A stretch of 64,000 bases of DNA. Origin: Pseudomonas palleroniana (GTDB lineage: Bacteria; Pseudomonadota; Gammaproteobacteria; Pseudomonadales; Pseudomonadaceae). Shown here one piece after another: positions 18,897-27,264 of this stretch. How positions within the stretch are numbered: position 1 is the stretch's first letter; each line of letters begins with the position of its first letter. The translations under genes were made by a program, and so were the position numbers. The notes below the pieces were generated by a model. That model made no database searches. It saw only the letters and a program-made list of their open reading frames with translations, and was not told the DNA's origin. Location of the stretch: the NCBI RefSeq assembly GCF_003031675.1, contig NZ_PYWX01000052.1, positions 1-64,000 of the forward strand, in the 5' to 3' direction.

Positions 18897-19823
18897 TCAG
18901 TCAGCGATGAAGCGTACGCCCGGCTTGGCCCGCTCATCGACCGTCAACTCAAACACATCCGGCCGGGCGTAATGCCCCACCACGTCGTAGTCATAGCGCG
19001 CACGCACCAGTTCGTCCGTATCGATCTGCGCCGTCAACAAGCCTGCCTCACCGCGCAATGGCCCGGCGAGTACATCGCCCATCGGCCCGACAATCACACT
19101 GCCGCCCGCGATCAACGGGCGCTGCGCCGGCCAGTTGGCCACTTCCACACCCAGCGCCTCGGGCGATGGCTGCACCTGGCAGGCGCTGACCACAAAACAG
19201 CGACCTTCGTGGGCCACATGGCGCATGCTGACTTGCCACATCTCGCGTTCATCCACGGTCGGCGCGCACCACACTTCGACGCCCTTGGCGTACATCGCCG
19301 TGCGCAGCAACGGCATCATGTTTTCCCAGCACACGGCGCCGCCGATGCGCCCTATGGCGCTGTCGATCACCGGCAGGGTCGAGCCGTCGCCCTTGCCCCA
19401 AATCAATCGTTCGGTGCCGGTGGGCATCAGCTTGCGGTGCTTGGCCACCAGGCCGCCCGTCGGTTCGAAATACAGCATGGTGCAATACAAGGTGCTGCCA
19501 CTGCGTTCGATCACGCCGAGCACCAGGTTCGCCCCCGTACGCGCCGACAATTCGGCCAGCGCCTGCGTCTCCGCGCCCGGCACATCAATGGCATTGGCAA
19601 AATAGCGGGCGAAGGCTTCACGGCCTTCGGGCAGGCGGTAACCCAATTGCGTGCCAAACCCTTCACCTTTGGGATAACCGCCCAGCAGGGCTTCCGGCAT
19701 CACCACCAGTTGTGCGCCGCTGCGTTTGATTTCTTGCTCATACGCCAGGATTTGCTCAAGGGTTTCGGCCTTGCCACCAGGCAAGGCACCGATTTGCAGG
19801 GCTGCCACTATCGAAACAGGCAT
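18897..19823 (-). CDS. Nitrilase (carbon-nitrogen hydrolase family)
   Basis: A 308-residue nitrilase-superfamily hydrolase. The catalytic triad is visible: Glu in AYEQEIK, Lys in [12 protein letters not shown] and the nucleophilic Cys in [11 protein letters not shown]. The CWENMMP context and length place it with true nitrilases, which convert organic nitriles to carboxylates and ammonia, rather than amidases. The ATG at 19823 is chosen because the hydrolase fold begins there ([10 protein letters not shown]); the open frame continues upstream through non-homologous sequence. It is divergent from a LysR-type regulator, its likely controller. The physiological substrate is unknown. Confidence 0.88.
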   Translation of the reverse strand: MPVSIVAALQIGALPGGKAETLEQILAYEQEIKRSGAQLVVMPEALLGGYPKGEGFGTQLGYRLPEGREAFARYFANAIDVPGAETQALAELSARTGANLVLGVIERSGSTLYCTMLYFEPTGGLVAKHRKLMPTGTERLIWGKGDGSTLPVIDSAIGRIGGAVCWENMMPLLRTAMYAKGVEVWCAPTVDEREMWQVSMRHVAHEGRCFVVSACQVQPSPEALGVEVANWPAQRPLIAGGSVIVGPMGDVLAGPLRGEAGLLTAQIDTDELVRARYDYDVVGHYARPDVFELTVDERAKPGVRFIAD

Positions 19824-19905
19824 CAGGTTCACTCCGAATGAGGGGGGTTGCCCATTTTCCCGCCAGCCTGGATCATGAATAAAGCCCACTTCAGTGCTAA
19901 ATGAT

Positions 19906-20799
19906 ATGAGCCAAATGAATATTACCCAGGTCGACCTGAACCTGCTGAAAACCTTCGAAGCCCTGCACGACGAGTCGAGTGCCAGCCGGGCGGCCCTGCG
20001 CCTGGGTGTCACGCAATCGGCCATCAGCGCGGGTTTGCGGCGCCTGCGCGAGGTGTATGGCGACCAATTGTTCGTGCGTACCGGACGTGGCCTGGCGCCG
20101 ACGTTGCGGGCCAATCAATTGAAACCGGTCATCAGCGAAGCGCTGGACCGCTGTCGCCAAAGCCTGGCCATGGTCGACCCGGGTAACCAGCAGTATCAGG
20201 GACGCTCGGTGGTGGTGGGTTTGTCCGATGATTTCGAGATTGCCTATGGCCGTCGGCTGATGGAGGCAATCGCACAACGCGCACCGAAACTGCGGGTGAT
20301 TTTCCGTCAGACCCACAGCCAGATTGTCGCAGCCGCCCTGCTTGATCGCACCCTCGACCTGGCGATCACCGCCGGTGGTTTCGCCCAAGGCCGGCTGAGT
20401 CGCCAAGTATTGGGAGAAGGTGATTACCGCTGCCTGGTGGACTCGGACCAGGCCAGCATCAGCCTGGACGAGTTCGTCACACGCGAACATGTGCTGGTGT
20501 CGTCGGGCGGGTTTATCGGGATTACCGATGAGGGGTTGGCGGCGCAGGGGCTGAGCCGCCAGGTGTGTGCATCCACCAGCCACTTTGCGGCGCTGCCGTA
20601 CTTGCTCAAGGGCAGCCAGGCGGTCGCCACCATTCCGGGGCACGCCGCCGAGGCGATTGCCCGCATGACCGGCTTGCGCGTACTGCCCTGCCCGCTGGCG
20701 CTGCCGCGCTATCCGGTGGAGTTGGGCTGGCGCACTCAGGCCCAGCTCGATCCCCTGTTGCTGAAGGTACGCGAGGCGATTGTGGCGTGCTTTATTTAG
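19906..20799 (+). CDS. LysR-family transcriptional regulator
   Basis: A 297-residue regulator with an N-terminal winged helix-turn-helix ([25 protein letters not shown]) and a LysR substrate-binding domain from about residue 90. Close ATG codons at 19906 and 19915 and a GTG at 19894 could start it; 19906 is used here, with no strong ribosome site to decide. It is divergent from the nitrilase gene with about 80 bases between, the classic LysR-target arrangement. Its stop overlaps that of the next leftward gene by 8 bases. Confidence 0.9.
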   Translation: MSQMNITQVDLNLLKTFEALHDESSASRAALRLGVTQSAISAGLRRLREVYGDQLFVRTGRGLAPTLRANQLKPVISEALDRCRQSLAMVDPGNQQYQGRSVVVGLSDDFEIAYGRRLMEAIAQRAPKLRVIFRQTHSQIVAAALLDRTLDLAITAGGFAQGRLSRQVLGEGDYRCLVDSDQASISLDEFVTREHVLVSSGGFIGITDEGLAAQGLSRQVCASTSHFAALPYLLKGSQAVATIPGHAAEAIARMTGLRVLPCPLALPRYPVELGWRTQAQLDPLLLKVREAIVACFI

Positions 20800-21046
20800 C
20801 CGCCGCCATCAGCTTGTTGACCTCACTGCGCACCATGTTGGAAAACTCCGGCGGCGACATGCCGTCGAGTTCCGCGCGGACCCATTCGGCCCACTTGCCC
20901 TTGCGCTTGGCACGCTCGCCGAACAGCCGCGCGGCCTCCCCCTTGGCCTTGCCCAGGTTGGTTTGCCACAGCTCGTAAAGTCGGGACTTTTCATCTTCCA
21001 GCTCGGCGCGTTCGGCGAGGGTCTTGTTGGCGAGATTGAAGCTCAT
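20792..21046 (-). CDS. Small conserved hypothetical protein
   Basis: An 84-residue, strongly charged, mostly alpha-helical protein without signal peptide or membrane segment. It has a Lys/Arg/Glu-rich middle (GERAKRKGKWAEWVRAELDG). No family function is recognised. The ATG at 21046 has a good upstream purine-rich stretch. It ends tail-to-tail with the LysR gene, overlapping by 8 bases. Confidence 0.7.
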   Translation of the reverse strand: MSFNLANKTLAERAELEDEKSRLYELWQTNLGKAKGEAARLFGERAKRKGKWAEWVRAELDGMSPPEFSNMVRSEVNKLMAAAK

Positions 21047-21209
21047 GTTGAATTACCTGCTGCACAAATAGGCGACATCTTACACTGTAGGTCGAAACTT
21101 CCTGATCCGGATTTAGCCTTCGACGGCCCCGGCGCAAAAAAACTGCAACTTTTGCCGAGGCCCGATACTCCATTGTTCACTGTCACATCCACTTGCAAGG
21201 AGTCACCCA

Positions 21210-21530
21210 ATGGCCCGCAAAACCGCTGCCCAAGCCGTCGAAGACCAAATCAAGGATCAAGCCTTCAGCGAATTGACCGCGCTGATCGAAGAGTCGGACA
21301 AGCTGCTCAAAAGCAGCGCATCCCTGGTGGGTGAAGAAGGAGAAACCCTGCGCGAGCAGGTTGCCATCAAACTCAAGCAAGCGCTGGACTCGGTGTCCAA
21401 CGTACGTGAACGCAGCAAGCCGGTGGTCGATGCCACCGAAACCTACATCGGGGGCCACCCATGGCAGACCGTGGCGATTTCCGCAGGCTTCGGCCTGGTC
21501 GTCGGCCTGTTGCTGGGTCGCCGCAACTGA
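21210..21530 (+). CDS. DUF883 family protein (ElaB/YqjD-like)
   Basis: A 106-residue protein: an acidic/basic amphipathic helical region (about 1-75) followed by a single C-terminal glycine-rich membrane helix (about 83-102, ending GLLLGRRN). This is the ElaB/YqjD/YgaM architecture of inner-membrane-anchored proteins that bind ribosomes in stationary-phase E. coli. An AAGGAG ribosome site lies 8 bases before the ATG. It is monocistronic, closed by the terminator at 21540. Confidence 0.9.
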   Translation: MARKTAAQAVEDQIKDQAFSELTALIEESDKLLKSSASLVGEEGETLREQVAIKLKQALDSVSNVRERSKPVVDATETYIGGHPWQTVAISAGFGLVVGLLLGRRN

Positions 21531-21539
21531 TCGAATCCG

Positions 21540-21569
21540 GGCTGCGCCAGCGCTGGCGCAGCCTGTTTT
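21540..21569 (+). terminator. Rho-independent terminator after the DUF883 gene
   Basis: An 11-base perfect stem GGCTGCGCCAG / CTGGCGCAGCC (21540-21550, 21553-21563) is followed by TGTTTTA. The T-tract overlaps the stop codon of the convergent reductase gene. Confidence 0.85.
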
Positions 21570-22596
21570 ATTCGCCGGCCAACTCTCGCAGCCGCGCCAA
21601 CTCCTCGGCATCCACCTCGATACCCTGCGCGTCCGACCGCTCCCGTGTGCGATGACGCCGATCCCCCGGCAACCGCCGCAACCCTGCCGCATGCATCTGG
21701 CGCACCAATTCCTGGCTACGCTCGGCAAAGCTTTGCCCGGCGGTCTTGCTCGGGTCGATCACAATCAATAACTGCCCCGTCCAGGGCGTACGCGCCCCTG
21801 GATGGTCGGCCCAATTGAATTCGAAAGAAAAATTGCCGCCGGTCAAGGCCGCCGCCAGCAACTCCACCATCATCGACAAGGCCGAGCCCTTGTGCCCGCC
21901 AAAGGGCAGCAACGCGCCCCCTTCCAATATGGCCTTTGGATCCTGGGTCGGCTGGCCCAAGCTGTCCACGCCCATGCCTGGCGGCAGGCGCTCGCCCTTG
22001 CGTGCCGCGATCTGCACATCGCCATGGGCGATGGCGCTGGTCGCCAGGTCAAACACAATCGGCGCGCCATCGGCACGCGGGGCGGCGAAAGCAATCGGGT
22101 TGGTACCGAACAACGGGCGGTCGGCGCCATGGGGCACCACGCAGGTCATGCTGTTGACCACGCTCAACGCCACCAGGCCCTCTTCGGCGAACGGCTCGAC
22201 GTCCGGCCACAACGCGGCAAAGTGATGGGAGTTATGAATGGCCAACAGTGCAATTCCGGCACTGCGGGCTTTTTCCACCAGCAGCGGGCGCGCAGCCTCA
22301 AGCGCCGGCTGGGCGAAACCATTGCCGGCGTCGACCCGCACAAAGCCTGAAGCGACATCGGTGACCACCGGTTCGGCCTTGCCATTTACCCAGCCGCTGG
22401 CCAGGGTGCTGACATAACCGGGTATACGGAAAATCCCGTGGCTATGCGCGCCATCGCGCTCAGCGCCAGCACAGTTGCGGGCCAAGGTCGCGGCCACCTG
22501 CGGCGAGGTACCGTGCAGTACGAAGACCCGATGCAGCAACGCCACCAGCTCGGCAAAACCGATGCGGACCAACGCCCGCTCATGGACCTGTGACAT
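21568..22596 (-). CDS. dpkA: Delta1-piperideine-2-carboxylate/pyrroline-2-carboxylate reductase-like (Ldh2 family)
   Basis: A 342-residue NAD(P)H-dependent oxidoreductase of the malate/L-lactate dehydrogenase (Ldh2) family. The active-site region AHSHGIFRIPGYVSTL, the NSHHFAALWPDVEPFAEEGLVALS segment and GGALLPFGGHKGSALSMMVE closely match what I remember of the Pseudomonas DpkA enzymes, which reduce cyclic imines in D-lysine and D-proline catabolism. The start at 22596 has a GGAG site; the open frame extends 22 codons further without homology. It is monocistronic. Assignment to dpkA rather than another Ldh2 member is likely but from memory. Confidence 0.82.
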   Translation of the reverse strand: MSQVHERALVRIGFAELVALLHRVFVLHGTSPQVAATLARNCAGAERDGAHSHGIFRIPGYVSTLASGWVNGKAEPVVTDVASGFVRVDAGNGFAQPALEAARPLLVEKARSAGIALLAIHNSHHFAALWPDVEPFAEEGLVALSVVNSMTCVVPHGADRPLFGTNPIAFAAPRADGAPIVFDLATSAIAHGDVQIAARKGERLPPGMGVDSLGQPTQDPKAILEGGALLPFGGHKGSALSMMVELLAAALTGGNFSFEFNWADHPGARTPWTGQLLIVIDPSKTAGQSFAERSQELVRQMHAAGLRRLPGDRRHRTRERSDAQGIEVDAEELARLRELAGE

Positions 22597-22733
22597 CTGA
22601 AGCTCCGATTTTATGATTGGAAGGGGCAACAAGACTGGGTAGCCAGGCCGACGATTAAACACCGGGGGGCAAGCCCACTGTCAACCTGCGTTTTTCGGTG
22701 CATTCCGAAGCATAGGTATCTACACAAATGACG

Positions 22734-22742
22734 GCCCTGATC
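22734..22742. repeat. Left target-site duplication of the MITE-like element
   Basis: GCCCTGATC immediately before the left terminal repeat is repeated exactly at 22961-22969 immediately after the right terminal repeat. Confidence 0.8.
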
Positions 22743-22960
22743 CTAATACCATTCAGTTAAGAGAACCTGCCGCGACCAAACTCCGTAGTGAGCGGGCTTG
22801 CCCCGCGCTGGGTGGCGCAGCCGCCCCAAACCCAGGCACCTCGGTCCTCCTGAAATACCGTGGCGTCTTTGTTGGGGCGGCTGCGCCACCCAGCGCGGGG
22901 CAAGCCCGCTCACTACAGATGATGTGTTCTACATCCCACCGTTTAACTGACTGGCATTAG
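22743..22960. mobile_element. MITE-like element carrying a GTAGTGAGC-family palindrome
   Basis: 218 bases bounded by imperfect terminal inverted repeats: CTAATACCATTCAGTTAA on the left, and on the right a sequence whose reverse complement is CTAATGCCAGTCAGTTAA (16 of 18 identical). It is flanked by an exact 9-base direct repeat, GCCCTGATC. Inside, 22785-22916 is a second palindromic element starting GTAGTGAGCGGGCTTG and ending with its exact reverse complement. It has no coding capacity, so it would have to move by a transposase in trans. The 755-base gene-free stretch 22597-23351 holds this element and the hairpin at 23058. Confidence 0.8.
22785..22916. repeat. GTAGTGAGC-family palindromic element
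   Basis: A 132-base element with long perfect inverted ends (GTAGTGAGCGGGCTTGCCCC and beyond, about 40 bases each side including GGTGGCGCAGCCGCCCC) around a 45-base loop. It is related to the elements at 40596-40917 and 48522-48650. Confidence 0.9.
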
Positions 22961-23057
22961 GCCCTGATCCGTGTTTTTGATCTTGATCTTAGGCCCCCCG
23001 TTAAACCACGCTGCCCGAGCCTGAGCGAGGTGCCGAGTGGTGGGGCAAGGACCTTTT

Positions 23058-23087
23058 GGTTACTTTTGGGTCCTTCCAAAAGTGACC
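23058..23087. repeat. Hairpin in intergenic repeat sequence
   Basis: GGTTACTTTTGG and CCAAAAGTGACC form a 12-base stem (one mismatch) around GTCCTT. The surrounding sequence (about 23000-23125) resembles a non-coding segment I recall in many Pseudomonas intergenic regions. A 74-codon open frame from 23128 is not considered a gene. Nothing else is recognised before the FecR-like gene. Confidence 0.5.
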
Positions 23088-23351
23088 CGCTGTAAGAGCG
23101 GAACCCTAAGCCGCCGTTACCGCAGCAATGGATATGTACGCGATCTACCTAACATCCCGGTCGGCTGACAAACTGCCACGGGAGCAAGCTCCCTCGCCAC
23201 AAGGTTCCAGCTTGGCACCAGAGTTATGGAGATACCCAGGCCTCAGGAAGGCAACAAACGAGAACCACTCCCAATTGAAATGCAATCACCATGATGGCAG
23301 TTCTCGTCATCCTGCTACGGAGGTTAGAATGTACGAAATCAGGATGAGTTG

Positions 23352-24353
23352 ATGACCGAAAAGTCCCTTTCAGAAGCCGAATATGACGCCATCACCGATG
23401 CGGCCGCGCATTGGTGCATGCGCATGCACGCCAGCGATTGCACGCACGCTGAACGTCAGGCTTTTGCCCAATGGCACGACGCCCACCCGCTGCACGCTTT
23501 TGAATACGCCGCGATGCTGGAGATCTGGGACGTCGCCGACCACCTGCCGCGCCATGCGCCCAGCGCTGGGGCAGTACCGCTGCCGTTCAAGCCACGCAGC
23601 CGTTGGCGCACTTATGCAGTCGCAGCGGCGATCAGTCTGGTGGCATTGCCCATGGCGGCCTTTACCGGCTGGGAAGCGGGCTGGGTGCCCAGCGCTTATG
23701 AACGCTATGACGCCACGCACGGGTTGCGCCAGGTCACCCTGGGCGATGGCAGCCAGGTGGAACTCAACCTGGGCACAGAGTTGGTCTACAGCAACTATAA
23801 GGACCAGCGTCGGGTCACGCTGAAGAAAGGCGAAGCCTTCTTCAACGTCAGCCATGACCGTGCCCACCCGTTTATCGTGCAGGCCGGCGAAGGCCAGGTG
23901 CGGGTCACCGGCACCCAGTTCAACGTCTGGAAATATGAAGACCAGGTGCGGGTGACGCTGTTGGAGGGCTCGGTACAGGTCGCCAGCGACAACCTGCACG
24001 CCAGCGTACCGCTGGCTCCTGGCATGCAGGCCAGCTACCAACCCGGCGACGCGACACCGCGCGTGCAGGCGACCGCCCCCGACGATGCCGCGCTGGCCTG
24101 GCGCCAGGGCAAGCTGATCCTCGACAACCTGGCGCTTTCCGACGCATTGCCTTTGATCAACCGCTACCTGGACAAACCGGTGATGCTGGCGGACGCCAGT
24201 ACCGGGGCGATTCGCATCGGTGGCATCTACAACATCAACGAGGTCAACAACCTCATCCCGTCCCTGCCTAAAGTGCTGCCGGTCTACCTGACCCAGAACC
24301 TGGAAGGCAACCCCGTCCTCAATTCCATCCCGCGTAAAGCCCCCAAAGGTTGA
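23352..24353 (+). CDS. FecR-like anti-sigma/sensor protein (no adjacent sigma gene)
   Basis: A 333-residue protein with FecR architecture: an N-terminal cytoplasmic DUF4880 domain (about 8-55, AAHWCMRMHASDCTHAERQAFAQWHDAHP), a transmembrane helix (about 90-110), a periplasmic FecR beta domain (about 120-220, TLGDGSQVELNLGTELVY) and a C-terminal STN-like region (about 245-320). FecR proteins relay siderophore-receptor signals to an ECF sigma factor. Unusually, no FecI-type gene precedes it and no TonB receptor follows. The ATG at 23352 follows an in-frame TTG. Confidence 0.85.
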   Translation: MTEKSLSEAEYDAITDAAAHWCMRMHASDCTHAERQAFAQWHDAHPLHAFEYAAMLEIWDVADHLPRHAPSAGAVPLPFKPRSRWRTYAVAAAISLVALPMAAFTGWEAGWVPSAYERYDATHGLRQVTLGDGSQVELNLGTELVYSNYKDQRRVTLKKGEAFFNVSHDRAHPFIVQAGEGQVRVTGTQFNVWKYEDQVRVTLLEGSVQVASDNLHASVPLAPGMQASYQPGDATPRVQATAPDDAALAWRQGKLILDNLALSDALPLINRYLDKPVMLADASTGAIRIGGIYNINEVNNLIPSLPKVLPVYLTQNLEGNPVLNSIPRKAPKG

Positions 24354-24402
24354 GCCTTCTACCTGCCAAGGCCGCTTCGTTCGTGCCCGCAGTGTCCATT
24401 TT

Positions 24403-24411
24403 TGAAACACC
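24403..24411 (+). promoter_or_regulatory. Half-site TGAAACACC in the fap upstream region
   Basis: This copy of TGAAACACC matches the right arm of the palindrome at 24522 but lacks a good left arm. It is possibly a third, weaker activator contact. Confidence 0.4.
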
Positions 24412-24464
24412 TTGCGCCTCTGGATCGCCCACTCTAGGCGAATTCATCGTTTTGTCATGCGTAG

Positions 24465-24482
24465 TGTTTCATTGCTGAGACA
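24465..24482. promoter_or_regulatory. Putative activator site 1 of the fap promoter (imperfect palindrome)
   Basis: TGTTTCATTGCTGAGACA has the same layout as site 2, with two mismatches in the right arm. It lies about 135 bases upstream of the sigma-54-type promoter. Confidence 0.55.
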
Positions 24483-24521
24483 CCTTCAGACAAGACTGGG
24501 CATATCCCATCAGAGGGCTGT

Positions 24522-24539
24522 TGTTTCATCAATGAAACA
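24522..24539. promoter_or_regulatory. Putative activator site 2 of the fap promoter (perfect palindrome)
   Basis: TGTTTCAT-CA-ATGAAACA is an exact 8+8 inverted repeat ending 64 bases before the sigma-54-type promoter, in the range expected of enhancer-binding-protein sites. The sigma-54 activator gene convergent with fapF is the obvious candidate to bind it. This is inference from sequence and context. Confidence 0.62.
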
Positions 24540-24601
24540 CCCTGGCCATCACTTCGCCCTATAAAAAACTCAACCCTTTGAATAACAACGATAAATAAAA
24601 A

Positions 24602-24618
24602 GCGGCACAGCTTCTGCT
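24602..24618 (+). promoter_or_regulatory. Sigma-54-type promoter of fapABCDEF
   Basis: CGGCACAGCTTCTGCT has GG (24604-24605) and GC (24616-24617) separated by 10 bases and matches the TGGCAC-N5-TTGC consensus at most positions. Transcription would start near 24629, giving a leader of about 40 bases to the fapA GTG. Confidence 0.7.
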
Positions 24619-24670
24619 CTATTCCTTACAGCGCTGTTTAGGGTCAGCGCGAAGAATAAGGAATGCCGCC

Positions 24671-25120
24671 GTGGCCACACTCACTCAAGTTTCGATGAAC
24701 ATGCTGCTGATCAGCTGTGCACTCAGTTTCGGCCTCAGCGTTCCGAGCTATGCGGGTGACGGCGTTATCGTGACAGGCCGCGATGTACAAGGTCACATGT
24801 ATGGGCGCCCCCCTTTCGGGCCAGACCCCTACCCCACCACCGCCAACGCCAACCCAAGCCGGGAAGTCATAGGCGCCACGGGCGAGCTCAGTGATGCGGC
24901 GATCGGCGGCATCAGCAGCGGTTCGAGCATCGTGCAAGCGGTCCAATCCAGCAGCAACTTGACCCACTTGCAAGCCACTCAGAACGGCATGTCGACCTTG
25001 GGTGCCGGCTCTGCCGCCGGTCACGGTGCAGGCAGCAGCGTGGGTGGGCAGATCAGCGACTCGATCCAGCGCGGCATGGCCCCCCTGAACAACATCGGCA
25101 GCATGATGGGGGGCAAATGA
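24671..25120 (+). CDS. fapA: FapA, functional amyloid operon protein
   Basis: A 149-residue secreted protein: an N-terminal signal peptide (about 1-28, ending SVPSYAG) and a Gly/Ser-rich, low-complexity mature part. FapA is the first gene of the fap operon and influences the ratio of FapB to FapC in the fibril; it is thought to act in the periplasm as a chaperone-like factor. GTG at 24671 is chosen because TAAGGA lies at a normal distance upstream. Its stop overlaps the fapB start (ATGA). Expression is expected from the sigma-54-type promoter at 24602. Confidence 0.88.
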   Translation: MATLTQVSMNMLLISCALSFGLSVPSYAGDGVIVTGRDVQGHMYGRPPFGPDPYPTTANANPSREVIGATGELSDAAIGGISSGSSIVQAVQSSSNLTHLQATQNGMSTLGAGSAAGHGAGSSVGGQISDSIQRGMAPLNNIGSMMGGK

Positions 25121-25671
25121 TGAACCGTTCCCTGGTGCTACTTGCCCTGCTGGGCAGTGCTGCGGCCATGGCCGACAACACCGCGACAATCAACAACAGC
25201 GGGCAGGACTACGGCGGCAACCTGTCGATCAACCAGGCTGCAGGCAACCAGCAACAGATGGCCAACAACCGCGCCGTCACCCTGGGCGGCCAGGCCACCA
25301 CTCTCAACATCCAGCGAATGGATGGCAGCGTCGATCCCTCTTTGAACGCCAAGGCGGCGATCCAGGGCACCTCTTTCAGCAACGGCAACGGTGTACTGGG
25401 CTTCAACCAGTCGGCCGGGGCCAATAACCAATCAGTCAATGCCGTTCGGATCAGCGTAAACCCTGCCCCGCTCAGCATCGACGACAGCGTCTTGTTGCAA
25501 CAGAACACCACGACGCTGGCAACCGACTCAGGGCTCACCCCCACCACTGGCAGCCGCCAGGTCGTGACAAGCGACCAGGCCTTCACCGGCAGCCGAGGAG
25601 TGATTCAGGTGAACCAGAGTGCCGGGGTGGGGAACCGAGTGGCTAACACCCTGGGCATCACTATCAAGTAA
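25117..25671 (+). CDS. fapB: FapB, minor amyloid subunit/nucleator
   Basis: A 184-residue secreted amyloid protein. After a signal peptide (about 1-20) come three imperfect Asn/Gln/Gly-rich repeats centred on [35 protein letters not shown] and [17 protein letters not shown], separated by linkers. FapB is the proposed nucleator and a minor fibril component. Two adjacent ATG codons (25117 and 25120) are possible. It overlaps fapA and is followed after 67 bases by fapC. Confidence 0.92.
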   Translation: MMNRSLVLLALLGSAAAMADNTATINNSGQDYGGNLSINQAAGNQQQMANNRAVTLGGQATTLNIQRMDGSVDPSLNAKAAIQGTSFSNGNGVLGFNQSAGANNQSVNAVRISVNPAPLSIDDSVLLQQNTTTLATDSGLTPTTGSRQVVTSDQAFTGSRGVIQVNQSAGVGNRVANTLGITIK

Positions 25672-25738
25672 GCGCTTGGTAGCACACGTTAGACCGTACC
25701 AACACTTAACCAACTAATTAGAAGCAAGGAGAAACACC

Positions 25739-26485
25739 ATGAAACCTCAAATGGCTCTGAAACCACTGGTTTTCGCTCTCGCCGCACTCATGGCTGCCGC
25801 TGCTCAAGCAGGGGGTGGCTGGCACCCTGCCCCTCAACCCACCGGTACTGTTGCCTCCGTCGTGACGGACGTGCAAAAAAGTGCACACAACAAATTCGAC
25901 GATACCAAAACCGAAAACAATGCTTCGGCTGATGGCTCGGTCACCAACAACAGCGGTAACGTTGGGGTAAACGCGCAGGCGGGTTCGGGCAACCAAGCTG
26001 ACAACGCCGGTGCTATCTCCAGTGCCAAAGGCGACTTTGCAACGGTATTTGCAGTGATCGACGTGGATCAAGCCAGCACCCACAACACCTTCACCAACAA
26101 AGGCACGCAAAACAATGCGTCGCTGGATAACTCGGTGAACAATAACTCCGGCAACGTGGGCTACAACGGTCAGGCCGGGCAAGGCAACCAGGGTAAAAAC
26201 AACCTGGCGATCACCACCGCCGATGGTAAAAACATCGCGGCAGCCTCCAACACCGAGCAAAACTCGCTCAACAACACCTACCTCAACGCCGCGGCTACCA
26301 GCCATGGCTATGGCTGGGGCAGCAAGGCTCAATACGTGTCCAACAACTCCAGCCTCGACAACTCGGTTAACCACAACTCCGGTAACGTGGGTGTGAACCT
26401 GCAATCGGGCGGTGGTAACCAAGGCAGCAACAGCCTGTCGATCGGCCAGGGTTGCAGTGTCTGCGCCAGCGGCGTGCGCTTCTGA
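25739..26485 (+). CDS. fapC: FapC, major amyloid fibril subunit
   Basis: A 248-residue secreted amyloid protein. A signal peptide (about 1-24) is followed by three imperfect repeats carrying NNSGNVGVNAQAGSGNQADN, NNSGNVGYNGQAGQGNQGKN and NHSGNVGVNLQSGGGNQGSN, joined by linkers, and ending in the conserved CxxC motif (CSVC, about 239-242). FapC is the main structural protein of Fap biofilm fibrils. An AAGGAG ribosome site precedes the ATG. A terminator-like hairpin directly after the stop probably sets a high FapC dose relative to FapD-F. Confidence 0.95.
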   Translation: MKPQMALKPLVFALAALMAAAAQAGGGWHPAPQPTGTVASVVTDVQKSAHNKFDDTKTENNASADGSVTNNSGNVGVNAQAGSGNQADNAGAISSAKGDFATVFAVIDVDQASTHNTFTNKGTQNNASLDNSVNNNSGNVGYNGQAGQGNQGKNNLAITTADGKNIAAASNTEQNSLNNTYLNAAATSHGYGWGSKAQYVSNNSSLDNSVNHNSGNVGVNLQSGGGNQGSNSLSIGQGCSVCASGVRF

Positions 26486-26492
26486 TGCAATG

Positions 26493-26518
26493 GGGCCTTG
26501 GCAACAAGGCCCTTTTTT
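26493..26518 (+). terminator. Intra-operon terminator/attenuator between fapC and fapD
   Basis: GGGCCTTG-GCAA-CAAGGCCC followed by TTTTTT: an 8-base perfect stem, tetraloop and U-tract, 8 bases after the fapC stop. It should be partial, because fapD-F lie downstream with no obvious new promoter. Confidence 0.88.
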
Positions 26519-26546
26519 ATTCCAGTGTCCAACAGGTCATACGATC

Positions 26547-27227
26547 ATGCGCCTCGCGACCCTCACCCTCCTGATGCTGCTCACCGGCCCTACGTGGGCG
26601 GGCACCATGGCGGTTTCCGCCATGCCTGGCGGTGCAGTCATCTTCAAGAAGGTCGAGAGTATTCGTGAGCGGCGCTTCGCCAACCTGGTGGAACAGAAAA
26701 CCGATTTCAGCTGCGGTGCCGCGGCACTCGCCACCATCCTGCGCCAAGCCTATTGGCTGGACGTCGACGAAGATCATGTCATCAAAGGCATGCTGGTGAC
26801 CGCCGACCAGAACCTGGTGCGTACCCAGGGCTTTTCCATGCTGGACATGAAGCGCTATCTCGAAAGCATCGGCATGCGTGCCCGAGGCTACAAAATTGCG
26901 CCTGAGACGCTGGTGACGGTGAGAATCCCCGTAGTGGTATTGCTGGAAATTCGAGGCTACAAGCATTTTGTGGTGATGCAGCGCGCCGACAAGGACTGGG
27001 TGTATATCGGCGACCCGGTGCTGGGCCATAAACGCTACTCGAAGGACGACTTCGTCAAGGGCTGGAACGGCATCGTATTCGCCGTGCTGGGTGAGGGTTA
27101 CGACAAGACCAATGTCTTGCTCGACCCGCCCACCCCACTGACCGCCAGGAACATGATGAACAAGTTCAAGCCTCTGGCCGATACCGAGCTGATGGACTTC
27201 GGTTTTATCCAAAGCGACTTCTTCTAG
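26547..27227 (+). CDS. fapD: FapD, C39 peptidase-like protein
   Basis: A 226-residue periplasmic or envelope protein with a signal peptide (about 1-19) and a C39-type papain-like peptidase domain. The predicted triad is Cys56 (KTDFSCGAAAL), His140 (GYKHFVVM) and Asp156 (YIGDPVLG). It is required for Fap export and may process FapF or other components. The ATG at 26547 is taken because the signal peptide starts there; the open frame extends upstream into the terminator. Confidence 0.92.
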   Translation: MRLATLTLLMLLTGPTWAGTMAVSAMPGGAVIFKKVESIRERRFANLVEQKTDFSCGAAALATILRQAYWLDVDEDHVIKGMLVTADQNLVRTQGFSMLDMKRYLESIGMRARGYKIAPETLVTVRIPVVVLLEIRGYKHFVVMQRADKDWVYIGDPVLGHKRYSKDDFVKGWNGIVFAVLGEGYDKTNVLLDPPTPLTARNMMNKFKPLADTELMDFGFIQSDFF

Positions 27228-27264
27228 AAGCGCAATAAGGAGCAGGACGCTCCAGGAGCTGAAG

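Noticed and set aside
19824-20114. N-terminal extension of the nitrilase over the divergent LysR start
   Set aside because: The extension has no hydrolase homology and overlaps the LysR helix-turn-helix on the other strand.
23128-23352. 74-codon open frame just before the FecR-like gene
   Set aside because: It runs through palindromic/REP-like sequence (ACGGGAGCAAGCTCCCTCGCC), has no ribosome site and no protein-like composition.
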